DNA of 64,000 bases. Source: an uncultured Selenomonadaceae bacterium (GTDB lineage Bacteria; Bacillota; Negativicutes; Selenomonadales; Selenomonadaceae). Of the stretch, positions 49,590 through 59,818 are shown one piece after another; the stretch's first letter is position 1, and the number at the start of each line of letters is the position of its first letter. The stretch spans positions 1 to 64,000 of the forward strand of contig CAJOGX010000018.1 in assembly GCA_905234175.1 (NCBI GenBank), in the 5' to 3' direction. The translations under genes were made by a program, and so were the position numbers. Under the pieces are notes generated by a model. The model was given only the letters and a program-made list of their open reading frames with translations, did no database searches and was not told where the DNA came from.

Positions 49590-50828
49590 ATGACAAACTA
49601 CGACTTCCTCTACGACAAAACTTTTTTCGGCGACCGCCTCGACCAGAATCACTACTCGCCCAAAAAGCTCAACTTCCGCATTATCCACAACGGCACCTTC
49701 CTCCCTCACATGAACGTTGACGGCACCAACGGCTTCGGCGGAATCCTCGACGAGAACGGCAACTTCGTCGACGGAACTTTTCTGCACAGGAACACCGGCG
49801 GCGCCTACGCGCCAAATTTCGTCGTCAACTCCAACGAGACCGTCGTCTATCTCGGAATGATTGTCAGCATTTGGGGGCACAACCTCACCGATAATCTTTC
49901 GCGCGCCTGGTTTTTCAAGAACGAATACTACCGCAGATATTTTCGCAATGTCCCTGCAATTTACACAAATATGGGGGGGGGCGGAAAAGGCTACTGGCAA
50001 CTGATTAAAATTCTCGGCATTAACAGCTGGAACCTGCGCGAAATTACTTTCCCGATAAAGTTCAGGACGATTATCGTGCCCGACGAATCTTTTTTCCTTG
50101 AGGATTACGCGGGCGATCTGGCTGACGCGGACGAAATTAAAGCCAGCGCCGATAATTTTCTGTTCAAGACGCCGGCTTATTTCACGTCGGAATACGTCGA
50201 CACGATTAACGAAATTCGGGAGTACGCGCGGAAAAATTTTCTCTGGCTCGACAATAAAAAGTTTTACTTTTTCCACGGGCAGAAAGGTTTCGGCGAGGAA
50301 AAGCTGGAAGATTTTTTTAAGGGCAAGGGCTACGAAATTGTCCGGCCGGAGCGTCTGGAGCTGAAAGACCAGCTGAACATTCTGGCGAACGCGGAAAGTT
50401 TTGCGTCGACCGTCGGCTCAATTTCTCACAACGTGCTTTTCCTGAACGACCACTCGGAAGTTATTTTAATTCCGCGCTACGTCGATTTGAATATGAATCA
50501 GTACCAGCAGGCGATAAACCAGGTGCACGAGCAGAATGTGGTTTACGTCGATTCGGCGCTGTCGGTCTGGGCGAATAGTCCGAACGGAATTTTTTATTAA
50601 CTCGTCAGCTACAAGCTCAGGGAATATTTTGGCGAGAACTTCGACGGAAAATATCACAGCGCCGAGATTGAAGATTTTGTCCGCTACGCAAAGACCGCGC
50701 AGGACAACGGTTTCGTCGGCAACACCTACGCCGACAAATATTACTGGGTTGACCAGATTCAGAAGTTCATGAAGAAAGTGCGGCAGCGGCAGGACATTCA
50801 GCGCCGCTACAATTTCTTTTTCAAGTAA
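49590..50828 (+). pseudogene. Glycosyltransferase-61/DUF563-like protein with internal in-frame TAA (50598-50600) and G9 tract
   Basis: ORF 49590..50600 ends ...GIFY*; same frame continues LVSYKLREYFGENFDGKYHSAEIEDFVRYAKTAQDNGF...RRYNFFFK* to 50828. Confidence 0.65.
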
Positions 50829-50837
50829 AAAAAATTT

Positions 50838-50868
50838 AAGCCTCAACTGATTCAGCCGAGGCTTTTTT
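50838..50868. terminator. Bidirectional terminator
   Basis: AAGCCTC-aactgattcagcc-GAGGCTTTTTTT. Confidence 0.8.
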
Positions 50869-50874
50869 TGTGCG

Positions 50875-52293
50875 TTAATCGTGAATGTAAGTGCGGACGA
50901 GTTCGCCCTGCGCGTTGGTAATTCTGATTGGAGCGAGCGTGAGTTTTTTGTCGACGATACTCAGCGCGTCGGTAGAAATTTTGTAGCCGCCCATGTCAAT
51001 TTCCACGTCGTAGAAGCTCAGATTCTGGTATTCGTTTTTGAACTTGCCGGAAAGTTTTTCAAAGAAGAGCACGCTGTATCTGCCCTTGCCGGAAACGAAA
51101 CTGCCGCTGGTCGTCGTATTTTTCGGGCTGCCCTTAGAATTTATCGCGAGCTCAAGGTCAACGTTGCAGTGCAGGTGGGATTTGGGCAGGGCGGTATAGG
51201 CTTTCAAATCTTTGCCGTGGCCGTAAATATTGTAGTAGCGCGTGTCGATATTGTAATCGCCGCAGGCGTCGAGGGAGCCGTCGTAAACGTCCGCAGTCAC
51301 GTCGACAAAATTCAGCGTGGCGTCTTCGTAGCGGATTTTGCCGCTGACGTTCTGGAAGTCGATGCCAGGAATGTGAAGTTCGTCGAGTTTGACTAAGCCG
51401 CGGCCGAGCGGTTGAGTGACGGCGCCGGTGAAGTGCGCGCGCAAAGTCATCTTGTCGTGAATGTTCAAGCCCATGCCGAGAGAGGACGGGTCAACTTCGC
51501 GCAGGACAATTTGCAAATCGCATTCGGGGACGGGCTGGGTTTTGAAATCGATTTTGCCGCGCATATTCATACCGCGCCCAATCATTGTGCCGCCGAAGCC
51601 GCCGGTTTTAACGTCGAGCGTCATTTCGTCTGAAGTGTCGACGTTCGCCAGAAAATCTACGCCGCGTAAAAGGTAATGGCGTTCGCGGTAGAAAATTTCA
51701 AAGCTGCAGTCTTCCAGCGCGAGGTTGAGTTTAACTTTGCGACCTTCAAGGTTGAAATTCTGCCAGCCGGTTTCGATTTTGGAGCGCTGCATACGGCGGC
51801 GGCGCTCGCCAATTTCCTTGAGTTCTTCCTCGGTTTTGCTGACGCTGCTGACTTTTTCTTCCCAGCCGTCGGAATTGGTTTTCATTTCGGCGTTGACTTC
51901 TTTGAAGTCGGGCGACTGGCGGATAAAATCGACCTTCATATTTTCATCGAGGTTGAGGGAAATGCTGGCGCCGCGAAGGTGAAGTTCCTGCACGGTAGTC
52001 GTCTTGAAATTTTTCGTGAGCACGTCGTAGAGGCGAACCTGAAAGCCGCCTTCGGGGATTTCGAGAATCGTGCCGCCGCGTTCGTCCTTCCAGAGCAGAT
52101 TTTTGAAACTCACTTCGCCCCAGATGTTTGCGGAAATTTTTTCGGTGGTGATTGTGCCCTTGAGCATTTGCTGTTCCTGCATTGCGCGGTTGAAAATTTC
52201 GGCGGCGCCTCGGCTCATAACTTCCAGCGCGATTAGCAGAATCAAGGCGAGTACCGGCAGCGCGATTAGAAAATATTTGACTGGCTTTTTCAT
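50875..52293 (-). CDS. AsmA/TamB-like membrane-anchored protein
   Basis: N-terminal TM, repetitive beta-rich sequence; GLVKLDELHIPGIDFQNVSGKIRYEDATLNF. Confidence 0.6.
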   Translation of the reverse strand: MKKPVKYFLIALPVLALILLIALEVMSRGAAEIFNRAMQEQQMLKGTITTEKISANIWGEVSFKNLLWKDERGGTILEIPEGGFQVRLYDVLTKNFKTTTVQELHLRGASISLNLDENMKVDFIRQSPDFKEVNAEMKTNSDGWEEKVSSVSKTEEELKEIGERRRRMQRSKIETGWQNFNLEGRKVKLNLALEDCSFEIFYRERHYLLRGVDFLANVDTSDEMTLDVKTGGFGGTMIGRGMNMRGKIDFKTQPVPECDLQIVLREVDPSSLGMGLNIHDKMTLRAHFTGAVTQPLGRGLVKLDELHIPGIDFQNVSGKIRYEDATLNFVDVTADVYDGSLDACGDYNIDTRYYNIYGHGKDLKAYTALPKSHLHCNVDLELAINSKGSPKNTTTSGSFVSGKGRYSVLFFEKLSGKFKNEYQNLSFYDVEIDMGGYKISTDALSIVDKKLTLAPIRITNAQGELVRTYIHD

Positions 52294-52304
52294 GAGTCAC
52301 CCCG

Positions 52305-52751
52305 CTAGTAGTGATAGGGTTCGCCGCGAATTATTTTGAAGGCGCGGTAAATCTGTTCGACTAAAATCAGCCGCGCGAACTGGTGCGTGAAAGTCATTGG
52401 CGAAAAGCTGAGACGGAAATCAGCGGCGCGCCGGACTTCTTCGCTGAGCCCGAACGCCCCGCCGATTATAAAAGTAATTTCGCTGACGCCTTGCAGGTTT
52501 AGCGCGGAAATTTTTTCTGCAAACTTTTCGGAGCTGAGAGTTTCGCCGGCAACGTCCAGCACGATAACGAAACTTTCGCGCAGGACTTGAGCTAAAAGTT
52601 TGGCGCCTTCCTCTTCGAGCGTGCGGCATTCGGGAATTTCAGCGACTTCAACTTTCGCGAAAGGTTTCAGCCGTTTCAAATATTCGCCGACGCCGTCGAC
52701 CAGAAATTTTTCCTTGAGCCGCCCAATCGCGCAGATTTTAATTTTCATCAA
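52305..52751 (-). CDS. rlmH: 23S rRNA pseudouridine1915 N3-methyltransferase RlmH
   Basis: MKIKICAIGRLKEKF...FIIGGAFGLSEEVRRAADFRLSFSPMTFTHQFARLILVEQIYRAFKIIRGEPYHY. Confidence 0.97.
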   Translation of the reverse strand: MMKIKICAIGRLKEKFLVDGVGEYLKRLKPFAKVEVAEIPECRTLEEEGAKLLAQVLRESFVIVLDVAGETLSSEKFAEKISALNLQGVSEITFIIGGAFGLSEEVRRAADFRLSFSPMTFTHQFARLILVEQIYRAFKIIRGEPYHY

Positions 52752-53926
52752 CCGGCGCGGCGCTGGGATTCGTATTCGTCATGCGGCAGTTCCTGTAAAA
52801 TCACGTTGGCGGTGTGTTCAGTGCCGTTGCGGTCGTAGGTAACTTTGACGGTGGCGCCGACTTTGTGCGCAACGATATTCGAGCGGACTTCAGAAACCGA
52901 ATTGACTTCCCTGCCGTCAATGCTGAGAATGATGTCGCCGCGCTGGAAACCGGCTCTGTCCGCAGGAGAATTAATCGCAACCTGGAAAACGTAAACGCCG
53001 CGCTTAATATTGAGCGAATAGCCGTAGCGGGCGGCGGTCGGCGGGTCGAAAATCGTAACGCCGAGGTACGGGCGGGCGACGTAGCCTTTTTCCATAAGCT
53101 CATTCACCACGTCCTTGACGGTGTTGATTGGAATTGAAAAGGCAATGCCCTCGACGCCTTCGCGCGCAACTTTGGCGTTGTTTATTCCAATGACTTCGCT
53201 TTCGTAGTTGACCAGCGCGCCGCCGGAATTTCCTGGGCTAATCGCGGCGTCGGTTTGCAGTAAACTCACGTCGTTGAGGCTGATTGAGCGGTCAATCGCG
53301 CTGATAACGCCGACGGTAACGCTGCCGTGGAGCGCGAGCCCCATTGGGTTGCCAATAGCTACGACGGGTTCGCCGACCATGATGTCATCAGAATTTCCAA
53401 AGCGGGCGGCGGGAAGATTTTTCGCGTCGATTTTGACAACGGCAATGTCAGTCATTTCGTCCGTGCCGACGAGCGTGCCGCTGTACGAAGAGCCGTCCTC
53501 AAGCGAGACGATTAATTCATTGGCGCCCTCGATAACGTGGTTGTTGGTGACGATGTAGCCGTCCGAACGGAAAATGACGCCGGAGCCGAAGCCGCGTTCA
53601 ACTTCAAACTGGCGGCTCGTGAAAAAGTCCTGCGCGACGGCCTTGTTAGTTATTCCGACAATAGCGGGGCCGACTTCGCGGGCAACCTGAACAACGGGCG
53701 TGTTGCGGACGCCGGAATTGGCGCGCGCCGCGCTGGCTGTGTTATTTTTAGCGGCGACGGGCACGACATCTTCAGCAACGTCAGCGGTTTTAGTTGCGGC
53801 AACTTTATTTTCTTCAACGGGAACAGTTTCAGTTTCAGTCTCAGCGGTTTGACTGCAGCCGCCGAAAATCAGCGACGCCGACGCTACCGCCGCGCAAATC
53901 AGTTTAGTCAGTTTCTTTTTAGTCAT
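52748..53926 (-). CDS. HtrA/DegP-like S1 serine protease with PDZ, lipoprotein signal
   Basis: LIFGGCS lipobox; TNNHVIEGA, TDIAVVKID, SPGNSGGALVN catalytic motif; C-terminal PDZ. Confidence 0.93.
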   Translation of the reverse strand: MTKKKLTKLICAAVASASLIFGGCSQTAETETETVPVEENKVAATKTADVAEDVVPVAAKNNTASAARANSGVRNTPVVQVAREVGPAIVGITNKAVAQDFFTSRQFEVERGFGSGVIFRSDGYIVTNNHVIEGANELIVSLEDGSSYSGTLVGTDEMTDIAVVKIDAKNLPAARFGNSDDIMVGEPVVAIGNPMGLALHGSVTVGVISAIDRSISLNDVSLLQTDAAISPGNSGGALVNYESEVIGINNAKVAREGVEGIAFSIPINTVKDVVNELMEKGYVARPYLGVTIFDPPTAARYGYSLNIKRGVYVFQVAINSPADRAGFQRGDIILSIDGREVNSVSEVRSNIVAHKVGATVKVTYDRNGTEHTANVILQELPHDEYESQRRAG

Positions 53927-54079
53927 GATTCAAAACCTCCGCGATAATTTTACTTTGTTGCGGCAAAAATTACAAGCGCCGTTGACAATTTTTATGCAAG
54001 TATGGTAAACTGCTCAAGTTCAAACGGGCGTTCCGCTGGACTTTTTGCCATGAACGCCGAGGAAGGGGAAATTTTTTAA

Positions 54080-54421
54080 ATGAACATTATCGAGATTCTT
54101 GAAAAGGAACAGCTGCGCGAAGTTGCGCCGTTCGCGCCTGGCGATACCGTCAGAGTTCACGCGAAAATCGTCGAGGGCAACCGCGAGCGTATTCAGATTT
54201 TTGAAGGCGTCGTTATCGGTCGGCAGGGCACCGGCATTCGCGAAATGTTTACCGTGCGGCGTATTTCTTACGGCGTCGGCGTCGAAAGAATGTTTCCTGT
54301 CCATTCGCCGCGCGTAGAAAAAGTCGAAGTCGTCCGCCGTGGCGCCGTCCGTCGCGCTAAACTTTACTATCTGCGGAAACTCACTGGCAAGGCCGCGCGT
54401 ATTAAGGAAAAGAAGGCGTAA
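54080..54421 (+). CDS. rplS: 50S ribosomal protein L19
   Basis: [46 protein letters not shown]. Confidence 0.98.
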   Translation: MNIIEILEKEQLREVAPFAPGDTVRVHAKIVEGNRERIQIFEGVVIGRQGTGIREMFTVRRISYGVGVERMFPVHSPRVEKVEVVRRGAVRRAKLYYLRKLTGKAARIKEKKA

Positions 54422-54431
54422 GCTTTGGTTC

Positions 54432-54533
54432 GGCATTTCTTTCGTGAAAGAAACGCCGGCAAAGAAAGCTGGGCCGAGTGACGCCGTCCAGGCGTCAGTG
54501 CGGCCCGCGCCCCATCCATGGGGCGCCTCTGTG
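54432..54533 (+). repeat. Three-hairpin dispersed element, copy 2
   Basis: GGCaTTTCTTTC/GAAAGAAAcGCC, GGGCCG..TGACGCC/GGCGTCA..CGGCCC, GCGCCCC-ATCCAT-GGGGCGC. Confidence 0.75.
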
Positions 54534-54562
54534 CGCGTAAGTTTCTGTAAGCTCGCGAAATT

Positions 54563-55264
54563 TTATAGGATTTTTAGCATTCGGTGCGTCTGGGGTATTA
54601 CTCGGACGCTTTTTAGTTTGCGCAGCGCGCGTGCCTGCAATTCCAAAATTTTTCGCGCAGGTATTGGCTGGATATTTTTCACGGGCGTCACCGGCTGCAA
54701 TATCAGCAAATCTTCCGGCGCCAGCAACTCCAGCGCCGCGTCAAATTCCTCCGGCGAAGTTTCCGCGGTGACTACGATTTTCACGTATAAATCTTTCGCG
54801 CGGGCAACTTTTAAAAATTCGCGGTGCTCAGCTGAATAAGCGCTCGGTAACTTTATGTCCATGCTGATAATATCCACGGCGTCGATAATTTTTTCCAGCG
54901 CGGCGGGCAGCGTGCCGTTCGTCTCCAGAAAAATTTTGCTGTCAATCTGCGCGGCAACTTCGCTGATAAACTGCCAGTGCAGAAGCGGTTCGCCGCCGGT
55001 AAAGCTCACGGCCTGCGTCGGAATTTCGGCGCTGAACTTTTTAATAATCTCGGCGACCTGCGCGGCGTCAAGCGGATTTTTCAGCTGAGTAAAATCCATC
55101 GAACCGGCGCTGGTTTCGACGTTGCAGAACTCGGCGCGCGAAAAATTTGTGTCGCAGTAGGCGCAGTTCAGATTACAGTCGGCGGTGCGGATAAAAATCT
55201 GGCGGCAGCCGACGTATTTGCCTTCGCCCTGAATCGACGAAAAAATTTCAATCACGTTTGTCAT
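54563..55264 (-). CDS. queE: 7-carboxy-7-deazaguanine synthase
   Basis: EIFSSIQGEGKYVGCRQIFIRTADCNLNCAYCDT; SFTGGEPLLHWQFI. Confidence 0.94.
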   Translation of the reverse strand: MTNVIEIFSSIQGEGKYVGCRQIFIRTADCNLNCAYCDTNFSRAEFCNVETSAGSMDFTQLKNPLDAAQVAEIIKKFSAEIPTQAVSFTGGEPLLHWQFISEVAAQIDSKIFLETNGTLPAALEKIIDAVDIISMDIKLPSAYSAEHREFLKVARAKDLYVKIVVTAETSPEEFDAALELLAPEDLLILQPVTPVKNIQPIPARKILELQARALRKLKSVRVIPQTHRMLKIL

Positions 55265-55329
55265 AATTTCCCCCCGCTTAAATTTGTCAAGGGCTTGTCA
55301 TAAAAAATTTTTTGTGCTATCATAATCGG

Positions 55330-55563
55330 CGAGAAGGGACATTCTGGAGTGCGCGAGGACTTTTGGAATGTCTAACCTACATTAATTTTAGGGAATCTGA
55401 TTTGTGTCGGCGGATGTAGGGTTACATTTTTTTCTAAGTAATTAACAGAAACCGAGCTTAAGATACCCACCTGCTTTGCGCAGGTTTAGACATTTAAGGA
55501 TACGGCATTTTGGATCCCTTTTTGGGGAGGGGCTGGCGACTTCGGTTGGTAGCCCCTTTTCTG
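55330..55563 (+). ncRNA. Structured ncRNA, probable 6S-like RNA
   Basis: Promoter TTGTCA-17-TATCAT just upstream; terminator GGGGCTGGCGACTTCGGTTGGTAGCCCCTTTT; 5'/3' complementarity AAGGGA/TCCCTT and AATGTCTAACCT/AGGTTTAGACATT; internal CCCACCTGC-hairpin-AGGTT. Confidence 0.55.
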
Positions 55564-55572
55564 CGCGCTTAA

Positions 55573-57750
55573 TCAGCTCGTCGTTGTCGGGTCAAAATCT
55601 ATTTGCACTTCGGTCGATTTGTGCAGGGCGTGGAACCTCAGAAATCCTCTTACCGTGTCCAAATCCAGCGATTTTATCAGCACGGAAAATCTGAACTCGC
55701 CGCGCAAATTCGCAACCGCCGCCGGTATCGGGCCGAAAATTTCCTGCCGCGCCACGGAATTGGGCGGGACTTCCCGCCGGAACGAATTTACTATCACCTC
55801 GGCGAACTCTCGCGCGTGCTCTTCGTCTTTAGAAATGAATGTCAGCTTTACGAGGCGGCTGAACGGCGGGAAAAATAAAAATTCGCGCCTTGGCAATTCC
55901 CGCTCGGCGAAAGTTTTGAAATCCTGTTTGCAGGCCAGCGCTATAACGTCGGCGTCCGCGTTGTACGCCTGCACGATGACTTTGCCTGGCAAATCCGCGC
56001 GACCGGCTCTGCCCGCTGCCTGCGTTATCAGGTCGAAGCACTGTTCCGCCGCGCGAAAATCTGGGAAGAATAAAATTCCGTCCGCGCTCAAAATTCCTAC
56101 CGCCGTGACGCCAGCCAGGTCGTGCCCCTTCGCAACCATCTGCGTGCCGAATAAAATATCCGCCTCGCCGCGCGCGAAGGCCGCCAGAATTTCTTCGTGC
56201 GCAAATTTTCTCGTCGTCGAATCCCTGTCCATTCGCAAAACTCTCGCGTCGGGCAGCTCCTCTTGCAAATACTGCTCAAGCTTCTGCGTGCCGGTGCCGA
56301 AATATTTTATTTTGTCGCTCCCGCAGGCTGGGCAGACTTTCGGCGGCTCGAAGTGAATTTCGCAGCTGTGGCAGTGAACTTTGCCGTCCGAGTGGTACGC
56401 CATGACCCTGCCGCAGTCTGGGCAGCGAACGAGCGCGCCGCATTCCCTGCACATGACGAAAGTCGAGTAGCCGCGCCGGTTCAGCAAAACTATCGCCTGC
56501 TGATGTTGCTCAAAAGTTTCCGCCAGCAAATTTTTCAGCGCGGTACTGAGTACGCTCTTGTTGCCGGCTTTGAGTTCCGCGCGCATGTCAACCAGCTCGA
56601 CTTCGGGCAGCGGCTGATTCAACGCGCGGTGTGGCAGTTCCAGATATTCCAGCTCGCCGACCTGCGCCCGATAATAATTTTCCAGACTCGGCGTCGCGCT
56701 CCCGAAAACTATCGCCGCGCCGTGGAACTTTGCAAATTCCTCCGCCACGATTCGCGCGTGGTAGTACGGCGGCTTTTCCTGCTTGTACGAACTGTCCTGC
56801 TCCTCGTCGACCACGATTAAGCCGACGTTGAAAATTGGCGTGAACAGTGCCGACCGCGCGCCGATTACAATTCCGACTTCGCCGCTGCGGATTTTGTGGA
56901 AAGTGTCGCTGCGCTCGGCGACGCTCAGTTTGCTGTGAATTACCAGCACGTCCTGAAAATGCGCCTTGAAACTTTGGACGATTTGCCCCGTCAGCGCGAT
57001 TTCCGGCACGAGAATCACGGCGCGCCGCCCCATTTGCCGCGTGAGTTTCGTCAGCTCTATGTAAACCTGCGTTTTGCCGGAGCCCGTCACGCCGTGCAGT
57101 AAAAAGCCACGGAAAATTTTTTGTTCCAGCGATTTTTTTACCGCCGCGATTGCCGCTGACTGTTCGGGCGTCAACTCGACCGCTTTTGCCTCGGCTTTTA
57201 CTTTCGCGTAGCTGTCGCGCAGGACTCGCCGGTTTTCTATGACGATTAGACTTTGTTCGGCGAGAGATTTCAGCGCGACGGGGTGGTTTATTTCGGCGGC
57301 GGGAATTTCCGCGCGCTCCTGCAAAAGTCTCAGTATTTTCAGCTGCGTTGGTGCTCTTGCGAAAAATCTTTCGTCGAACGTGCCGATTAATTTTACGACG
57401 CGCTGAAGTTTCGGCTTAATTTTTTTACTGCGGCCGCCAGGCATGAACAGCGACATTGACTGCGCCAGCGGGCACAAATAAAAATCCGTCAGCCAGCGCG
57501 ACAACATCTGCATTTCCAGCGTGAACCACGGCTCGTCGTCTACCACGTCTGCAATTTCTTTCAGCTCGAAGCCAAAAGTTTCGTCAGTTTCGCGCACGCG
57601 CATAACGAAGCCGTCGAGCGTCTGATTGCCGAAGGGAACGATGACGCGCCAGCCGGAAGTCAAAAAATTTAAGTGCGGCGGCACGGCGTAGGTATAGGTC
57701 TGGTCGATATTTTTCGCGGCGAGATTCGCGCAGATTTCAGCAACTAACAT
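55573..57750 (-). CDS. priA: Primosomal protein N' (replication restart helicase)
   Basis: 725 aa; LLHGVTGSGKTQVYIEL, Zn-binding CRECGALVRCPDCGRVMAYHSDGKVHCHSCE. Confidence 0.97.
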   Translation of the reverse strand: MLVAEICANLAAKNIDQTYTYAVPPHLNFLTSGWRVIVPFGNQTLDGFVMRVRETDETFGFELKEIADVVDDEPWFTLEMQMLSRWLTDFYLCPLAQSMSLFMPGGRSKKIKPKLQRVVKLIGTFDERFFARAPTQLKILRLLQERAEIPAAEINHPVALKSLAEQSLIVIENRRVLRDSYAKVKAEAKAVELTPEQSAAIAAVKKSLEQKIFRGFLLHGVTGSGKTQVYIELTKLTRQMGRRAVILVPEIALTGQIVQSFKAHFQDVLVIHSKLSVAERSDTFHKIRSGEVGIVIGARSALFTPIFNVGLIVVDEEQDSSYKQEKPPYYHARIVAEEFAKFHGAAIVFGSATPSLENYYRAQVGELEYLELPHRALNQPLPEVELVDMRAELKAGNKSVLSTALKNLLAETFEQHQQAIVLLNRRGYSTFVMCRECGALVRCPDCGRVMAYHSDGKVHCHSCEIHFEPPKVCPACGSDKIKYFGTGTQKLEQYLQEELPDARVLRMDRDSTTRKFAHEEILAAFARGEADILFGTQMVAKGHDLAGVTAVGILSADGILFFPDFRAAEQCFDLITQAAGRAGRADLPGKVIVQAYNADADVIALACKQDFKTFAERELPRREFLFFPPFSRLVKLTFISKDEEHAREFAEVIVNSFRREVPPNSVARQEIFGPIPAAVANLRGEFRFSVLIKSLDLDTVRGFLRFHALHKSTEVQIDFDPTTTS

Positions 57751-57852
57751 TCAATCACCCCTGGGCGTCGAATTTTATCACCGGCGGGCGATTGGCGCAA
57801 TGATTTTTTTGTGATATAATCTGCGCATTCGGAATTATAGGAGAGTGATTTT

Positions 57853-59118
57853 ATGGCGATGACGATGAGCGAAAAAATTCTGGCGCGGCACGCCGGCCTG
57901 GAGTCGGTTGAGGCGGGGCAGCTGGTGATTTGCGATTTGGATTTGGTGATGGCGAACGACGTAACGGGGCCGCCGTCGATAAAGGAGTTCGAGAAAATCG
58001 GCGTGCCGGTCTTCAATCCGGAAAAAATCGCGCTGATACCCGATCACTTTCAGCCGGCGAAGGACATTAAAAGCGCTGGGCTGGCGAAAATCATGCGCGA
58101 CTTCGCTAAGAAAAATAAAATCAAACACTACTACGAGGCGGGGCGCGTCGGGATTGAGCACGTGATACTTCCGGAATTTGGAATTGTTGCGCCAGGAATG
58201 CTGGTAATCGGCGCGGACTCTCACACCTGCACATACGGCGCGCTGAACGCTTTTTCTACGGGCGTCGGCACGACGGATTTGGCGGTTGGACTGGCGACTG
58301 GCAAGGCGTGGTTCAAAGTTCCCGAAGCGATTAACGTCAAACTCACGGGGAAGAAGCCGAAAAATATCAGCGGCAAGGACGTTATTTTGACGCTGATTGG
58401 AAAAATTGGCGTGGACGGCGCGCTTTACAAATCGCTGGAGTTCAGCGGAGACGGCGTGGCGGAACTTTCCATGACGGACAGGCTGACGATTTCAAACATG
58501 GCGATAGAGGCGGGCGGCAAGGCTGGGCTTTTCCCGTTCGACGAAATTGCAAAATTTTACGTGGGGACGCGCGTGAATTATCCGTTCGAGCCGGTAGCGG
58601 CGGACGAAGGCGCGAAGTACTGCTCGACGGTTGAAATAAATCTGAGCGAACTGAAACCTGTCGTAGCGCTGCCGCATTTGCCGGAAAATGTCAAACCGGT
58701 CGAGGAGCTTGGCGAAATTAAAATTGACCAGGTAGTTATCGGCTCGTGCACGAACGGGCGGCTGGAAGATTTGAGAATTGCGGCTGAGATTTTGAAGGGG
58801 CGCAAGATTCACCCCGACGTTCGCTGTATCGTCATTCCTGGCAGTCAGGAAATTTACAGGGAGGCAATGCACTGCCACTGGATTGATATTTTCATCGACG
58901 CGGGCTGCGTGGTGAGCTGTCCGACTTGCGGGCCGTGCCTTGGCGGGTACATGGGAATTCTGGCGGCGGGCGAGCGCTGCGTTTCGACGACGAACAGAAA
59001 TTTCCGTGGGCGCATGGGACACGTTGACAGCGAAGTTTATCTGGCGGGTCCGCACGTGGCGGCGGCGTCCGCTATTTTAGGCAGAATCGCTACGCCGGAA
59101 GATGTTCTTGGTGCCTAA
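57853..59118 (+). CDS. leuC: 3-isopropylmalate dehydratase large subunit / homoaconitase family
   Basis: [68 protein letters not shown]. Confidence 0.94.
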   Translation: MAMTMSEKILARHAGLESVEAGQLVICDLDLVMANDVTGPPSIKEFEKIGVPVFNPEKIALIPDHFQPAKDIKSAGLAKIMRDFAKKNKIKHYYEAGRVGIEHVILPEFGIVAPGMLVIGADSHTCTYGALNAFSTGVGTTDLAVGLATGKAWFKVPEAINVKLTGKKPKNISGKDVILTLIGKIGVDGALYKSLEFSGDGVAELSMTDRLTISNMAIEAGGKAGLFPFDEIAKFYVGTRVNYPFEPVAADEGAKYCSTVEINLSELKPVVALPHLPENVKPVEELGEIKIDQVVIGSCTNGRLEDLRIAAEILKGRKIHPDVRCIVIPGSQEIYREAMHCHWIDIFIDAGCVVSCPTCGPCLGGYMGILAAGERCVSTTNRNFRGRMGHVDSEVYLAGPHVAAASAILGRIATPEDVLGA

Positions 59119-59216
59119 CTTTCTTTCTGCCCAGAAAGAAAGTTACAAAGAAAGACGGCCGCAAGAGGTCACATCCGGTGACCTATTGCGGCGGCGCCCC
59201 GTCCTTGGGGCGCCTC
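59111..59216 (+). repeat. Three-hairpin dispersed element, copy 3 (starts inside the leuC stop region)
   Basis: AACTTTCTTTCTG/CAGAAAGAAAGTT (59117-59144), GCCGCAA..AGGTCAC/GTGACCT..TTGCGGC (59158-59192), GGCGCCCC/GGGGCGCC (59193-59214). Confidence 0.8.
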
Positions 59217-59257
59217 GAGGTTCGGTTTATTAGAGGATTTTATTGGGGAGATTTATA

Positions 59258-59740
59258 ATGCAGGTTGAAGGAAAGGTCTGGCGCTACGGCGATAACATTG
59301 ATACTGACGTGATAATTCCGGCGCGCTATCTGAATACGTTTGACCCTGCGGAGCTTGCCAGGCACTGCATGGTTGATATTGACGAGAGTTTCGCGGCGAA
59401 CGTCAAAGCGGGCGACGTTATAGTTGGCGGAAAAAATTTTGGTTGCGGTTCGAGCCGTGAGCACGCGCCGGTTGCTATCAAAGCCAGCGGAGTGCCCGTG
59501 GTTATTGCGGCGAGTTTCGCGCGGATTTTCTACCGCAACGGGATTAACATTGGCTTGCCGCTGCTGGAAATTGGCGACGACGTGGAAAAAATTCACGCGG
59601 GCGACGTTTTGAAAATTGACACGGATACCGGCACGATTGAGAACGTCACGACCGGCGATACATTTCACGCGCACCCGCTGCCTGGCTTCGTGCAGGGCAT
59701 GATTAATTACGTCAAAGAGCGCGGCACTCTCAGCGCGTAA
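59258..59740 (+). CDS. leuD: 3-isopropylmalate dehydratase small subunit
   Basis: [47 protein letters not shown]. Confidence 0.95.
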   Translation: MQVEGKVWRYGDNIDTDVIIPARYLNTFDPAELARHCMVDIDESFAANVKAGDVIVGGKNFGCGSSREHAPVAIKASGVPVVIAASFARIFYRNGINIGLPLLEIGDDVEKIHAGDVLKIDTDTGTIENVTTGDTFHAHPLPGFVQGMINYVKERGTLSA

Positions 59741-59818
59741 AAATTTTTTAATGGAGCCTTAATAATTTTTAACTTCCTTCGTACAATGAGCAAAATAAAT
59801 TGAAAAGAAGTTTAAAAA

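Noticed and set aside
48849-50276. 475-aa minus ORF opposite the epimerase-like and glycosyltransferase-like genes
   Set aside because: Antisense shadow of two plus-strand ORFs with recognisable domain-like sequence; no plausible RBS or domain.
54421-54560. Element after rplS as a simple terminator
   Set aside because: It has three hairpins and shares architecture with two other loci, with no T-run directly after the last stem; better treated as a dispersed element.
55265-55570. preQ1 riboswitch upstream of queE on the minus strand
   Set aside because: Promoter and terminator signals lie on the plus strand, and no compact preQ1 aptamer was recognised adjacent to the queE start.
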